64,000 bases of DNA. It comes from Alkalibacillus almallahensis (GTDB lineage Bacteria; Bacillota; Bacilli; Bacillales; Alkalibacillaceae). Positions 62,566 through 64,000 of the stretch are shown piece after piece; position 1 is the first letter of the stretch, and each line of letters begins with the position of its first letter. The stretch spans positions 62,001 through 126,000 of the forward strand of contig NZ_JAASRU010000002.1 of assembly GCF_011761495.1 (NCBI RefSeq). The letters are read 5' to 3'. The notes beneath the pieces were generated by a model. That model ran no database searches, was not told the origin of the DNA, and worked only from the letters and a program-made list of their open reading frames with translations. A program made the translations under genes and the position numbers.

Positions 62566-63506
62566 TGGCAGAAGTATTAGCGAGTACAAAAGATATGAGT
62601 CGAGAAGAGTGGTTACATTGGCGTCAAAAAGGCATTGGTGGTTCAGACATTGCTGCCATTGCTGGCTTAAATAAATGGAAGTCACCAGCTCAAGTTTTTA
62701 TGGAAAAAATCGATGAAGCGCCTGAAATTACCAATAACGAGGAAGCGATGTATTGGGGCAATGTGATGGAAGATGTTGTTTTGAAAGAGTTTGCCAATCG
62801 AAGTGGACTCAAAACACGTAAGCGAAACGCGATTATTCAACATCCACAATATCCTTATATGTTGGCTAACGTTGACAGCTTGGTTGTTGGTAAACATGAA
62901 GGTGTTGAAGCTAAAACAGCAAGTGAGTACGTGAAGGATCAATGGGAAGGTGACGAGATTCCAACACCTTATTTATTGCAGTGCCAATGGTATATGGCAG
63001 TGCTCAATTATGATGCATGGTGGATTGCGGTTCTAATCGGGGGCAACAAATTCGTTTATAAGAAGATTGAACGAGACGAGGAACTTATTGAGCGGCTCAT
63101 CGAGATTGCTAAAGACTTCTGGAACAATCATGTTTTAGCGGACAACCCACCTGAAATTGACGGTACAGACGCATCAACGAACTTACTCAAAGCGATGTAT
63201 CCTGAATCAACTAGCGATGAAGAAGTTGACTTAGAGAATGAATTGAATGGTTACTTTGATGCTTTGCAAGTGATTAAGTCAGAAATGGACGATTTAACGC
63301 AGCGCAAGAAAGAATATGAAAACAAGATTAAAGAGCAATTAGGTGAACATGAAGAAGGCTCGAGCGATCGTTTTATAGCTAAATGGAAAACAGTCAACTC
63401 CACGAACTTTGATAAGAAGAAACTGAAACAGGATTATCCTGATCTATACGAACAATACACGAAAGAGTCGAGTTATCGACGCTTTACATTCAAGGAGGTT
63501 AATTAA
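62565..63506 (+). CDS. YqaJ family exonuclease (lambda-exonuclease-like)
   Basis: 313 residues. The nuclease core shows REEWLHWRQKGIGGSDIAAI, YWGNVMEDVVLKEF, ANVDSLVVG with the catalytic Asp and VEAKTA with Glu-x-Lys, then the QCQWYMAV helix. It resects double-stranded DNA 5' ends so that the next gene product, RecT, can anneal the 3' strands. The C-terminal part has a coiled coil (ALQVIKSEMDDLTQRKKEYE). Confidence 0.92.
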   Translation: MAEVLASTKDMSREEWLHWRQKGIGGSDIAAIAGLNKWKSPAQVFMEKIDEAPEITNNEEAMYWGNVMEDVVLKEFANRSGLKTRKRNAIIQHPQYPYMLANVDSLVVGKHEGVEAKTASEYVKDQWEGDEIPTPYLLQCQWYMAVLNYDAWWIAVLIGGNKFVYKKIERDEELIERLIEIAKDFWNNHVLADNPPEIDGTDASTNLLKAMYPESTSDEEVDLENELNGYFDALQVIKSEMDDLTQRKKEYENKIKEQLGEHEEGSSDRFIAKWKTVNSTNFDKKKLKQDYPDLYEQYTKESSYRRFTFKEVN

Positions 63507-63507
63507 T

Positions 63508-64000
63508 ATGGCGACAAATGAAGCGGTTAAAAACCAATTAAATCAGAAGAAACAAAGTGAAGTGGAAGGGCAAAACAATAGCCCGAAAACGATTGAGGAT
63601 TATTTGAAAAAGATGGCTCCAGCTATGGAGCAAGCACTACCTAAACACATGGATGCCGATCGTTTAATGCGATTGGCAACGACAACGATTCGAACAACTC
63701 CCGAATTGAAACAAGCTGAAGTTGGCAGTTTGCTAGGTGCGGTTATGCAAGCAGCGCAATTAGGACTTGAACCAGGATTGATTGGTCATTGCTACTTGCT
63801 TCCATTCAAGAACAATAAAAAAGGTACAACTGAGGTTCAATTCATTATAGGTTACAAAGGCATGATTGACTTAGCACGACGTTCTGGCCAAATTCAAAAT
63901 ATTTACGCTCACGCTGTTTATGAAAACGACACATTCGATTATGAACTAGGTTTAGAACCGCGATTAGAACACAAGCCTACAATGGATAGTGATAAAGGGG
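63508..64000 (+). CDS. recT: RecT single-strand annealing protein (5' part)
   Basis: The first 164 codons are present; the gene runs off the window. Motifs QAAQLGLEPGLIGHCYLLPF and IIGYKGMIDLARRSGQI are diagnostic for RecT. AAGGAGGTTAATTAAT precedes the ATG. It works with the upstream YqaJ exonuclease in phage recombination. Confidence 0.95.
   Translation, partial: MATNEAVKNQLNQKKQSEVEGQNNSPKTIEDYLKKMAPAMEQALPKHMDADRLMRLATTTIRTTPELKQAEVGSLLGAVMQAAQLGLEPGLIGHCYLLPFKNNKKGTTEVQFIIGYKGMIDLARRSGQIQNIYAHAVYENDTFDYELGLEPRLEHKPTMDSDKG

Larger units (their letters stand above)
56199..64000. mobile_element. Prophage-like element 2, left part (continues beyond window)
   Basis: From the tRNA half to the window end: cargo genes, a divergent repressor/Cro pair with operators, an excisionase-like gene, small early genes, a YqaJ exonuclease and RecT. 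This is the early region of a Bacillus-type temperate phage. No structural genes fall in the window. An integrase is not found in the usual place beside the repressor. Confidence 0.8.

Overview
The window is a chromosomal segment of a low-GC, endospore-forming Gram-positive bacterium of the family Bacillaceae. The gene order from polA to rdgB follows the Bacillus subtilis chromosome closely (polA-mutM-ytaF-coaE-gapB, nrdR-dnaB-dnaI-ytxC-thrS, infC-rpmI-rplT, sspI, pheS-pheT, rnhC-zapA-cvpA-polX-mutS2, fad-etf-trxA-uvrC-sdhCAB-gerE-racE-rph-rdgB). Spore genes (ytaF, ytxC, sspI, gerE) confirm a spore former. Acidic exported proteins hint at a halophile or haloalkaliphile, but the species cannot be named from the sequence alone.

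1-44.1 kb is conserved housekeeping backbone: DNA repair and replication (polA tail, mutM, nrdR, dnaB, dnaI, polX, mutS2, uvrC, rnhC), translation (thrS, infC, rpmI, rplT, pheST, an rRNA/tRNA methyltransferase), central metabolism (gapB, fatty-acid beta-oxidation with etfBA, succinate dehydrogenase), cell division and wall (zapA, racE), and a lipoprotein-dependent ABC importer of the sulfonate/taurine/NMT1 type. Visible regulation includes two T-box leaders (thrS, pheS), an L20-type leader with an ATT start codon for infC, a FadR operator, candidate CcpN boxes before gapB and a candidate sigma-K promoter before gerE. Three GC-rich intergenic elements of one family, with shared terminal inverted repeats but different internal modules, lie at 2.4, 13.1 and 17.9 kb.

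44.2-46.3 kb is a transition: a membrane-anchored acidic staphylococcal-type nuclease with an Excalibur domain, and an orphan CheY-like receiver whose leader is a class I cyclic-di-GMP (GEMM) riboswitch.

46.3-56.2 kb is an integrated element of about 9.9 kb bounded by direct repeats derived from the 3' half of tRNA-Arg(UCU). It carries a serine resolvase with a res-like upstream region, a P-loop helicase-like protein, a winged-helix protein, a DEDDh exonuclease-BRCT fusion, three small cargo genes separated by copies of one terminator-bearing repeat, and a tyrosine integrase next to the right tRNA fragment. A hairpin plus T-run sits directly in front of the integrase start.

56.2 kb to the window end is the left part of a second, prophage-like element, cut off by the window. 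It starts with cargo (an sce7726/sce7725 pair in convergent, overlapping arrangement, a DUF4352-like lipoprotein, a membrane/coiled-coil pair), then a divergent repressor/Cro switch with repeated GATAA-type operators, an excisionase-like protein, small early genes, a YqaJ exonuclease and RecT. Both tRNA fragments in the window lack the 5' half, so an intact tRNA-Arg(UCU) is predicted to the right of the window. The sce7726/sce7725 module, the riboswitch-receiver pair and the cassette-like cargo array are the best candidates for undescribed biology.
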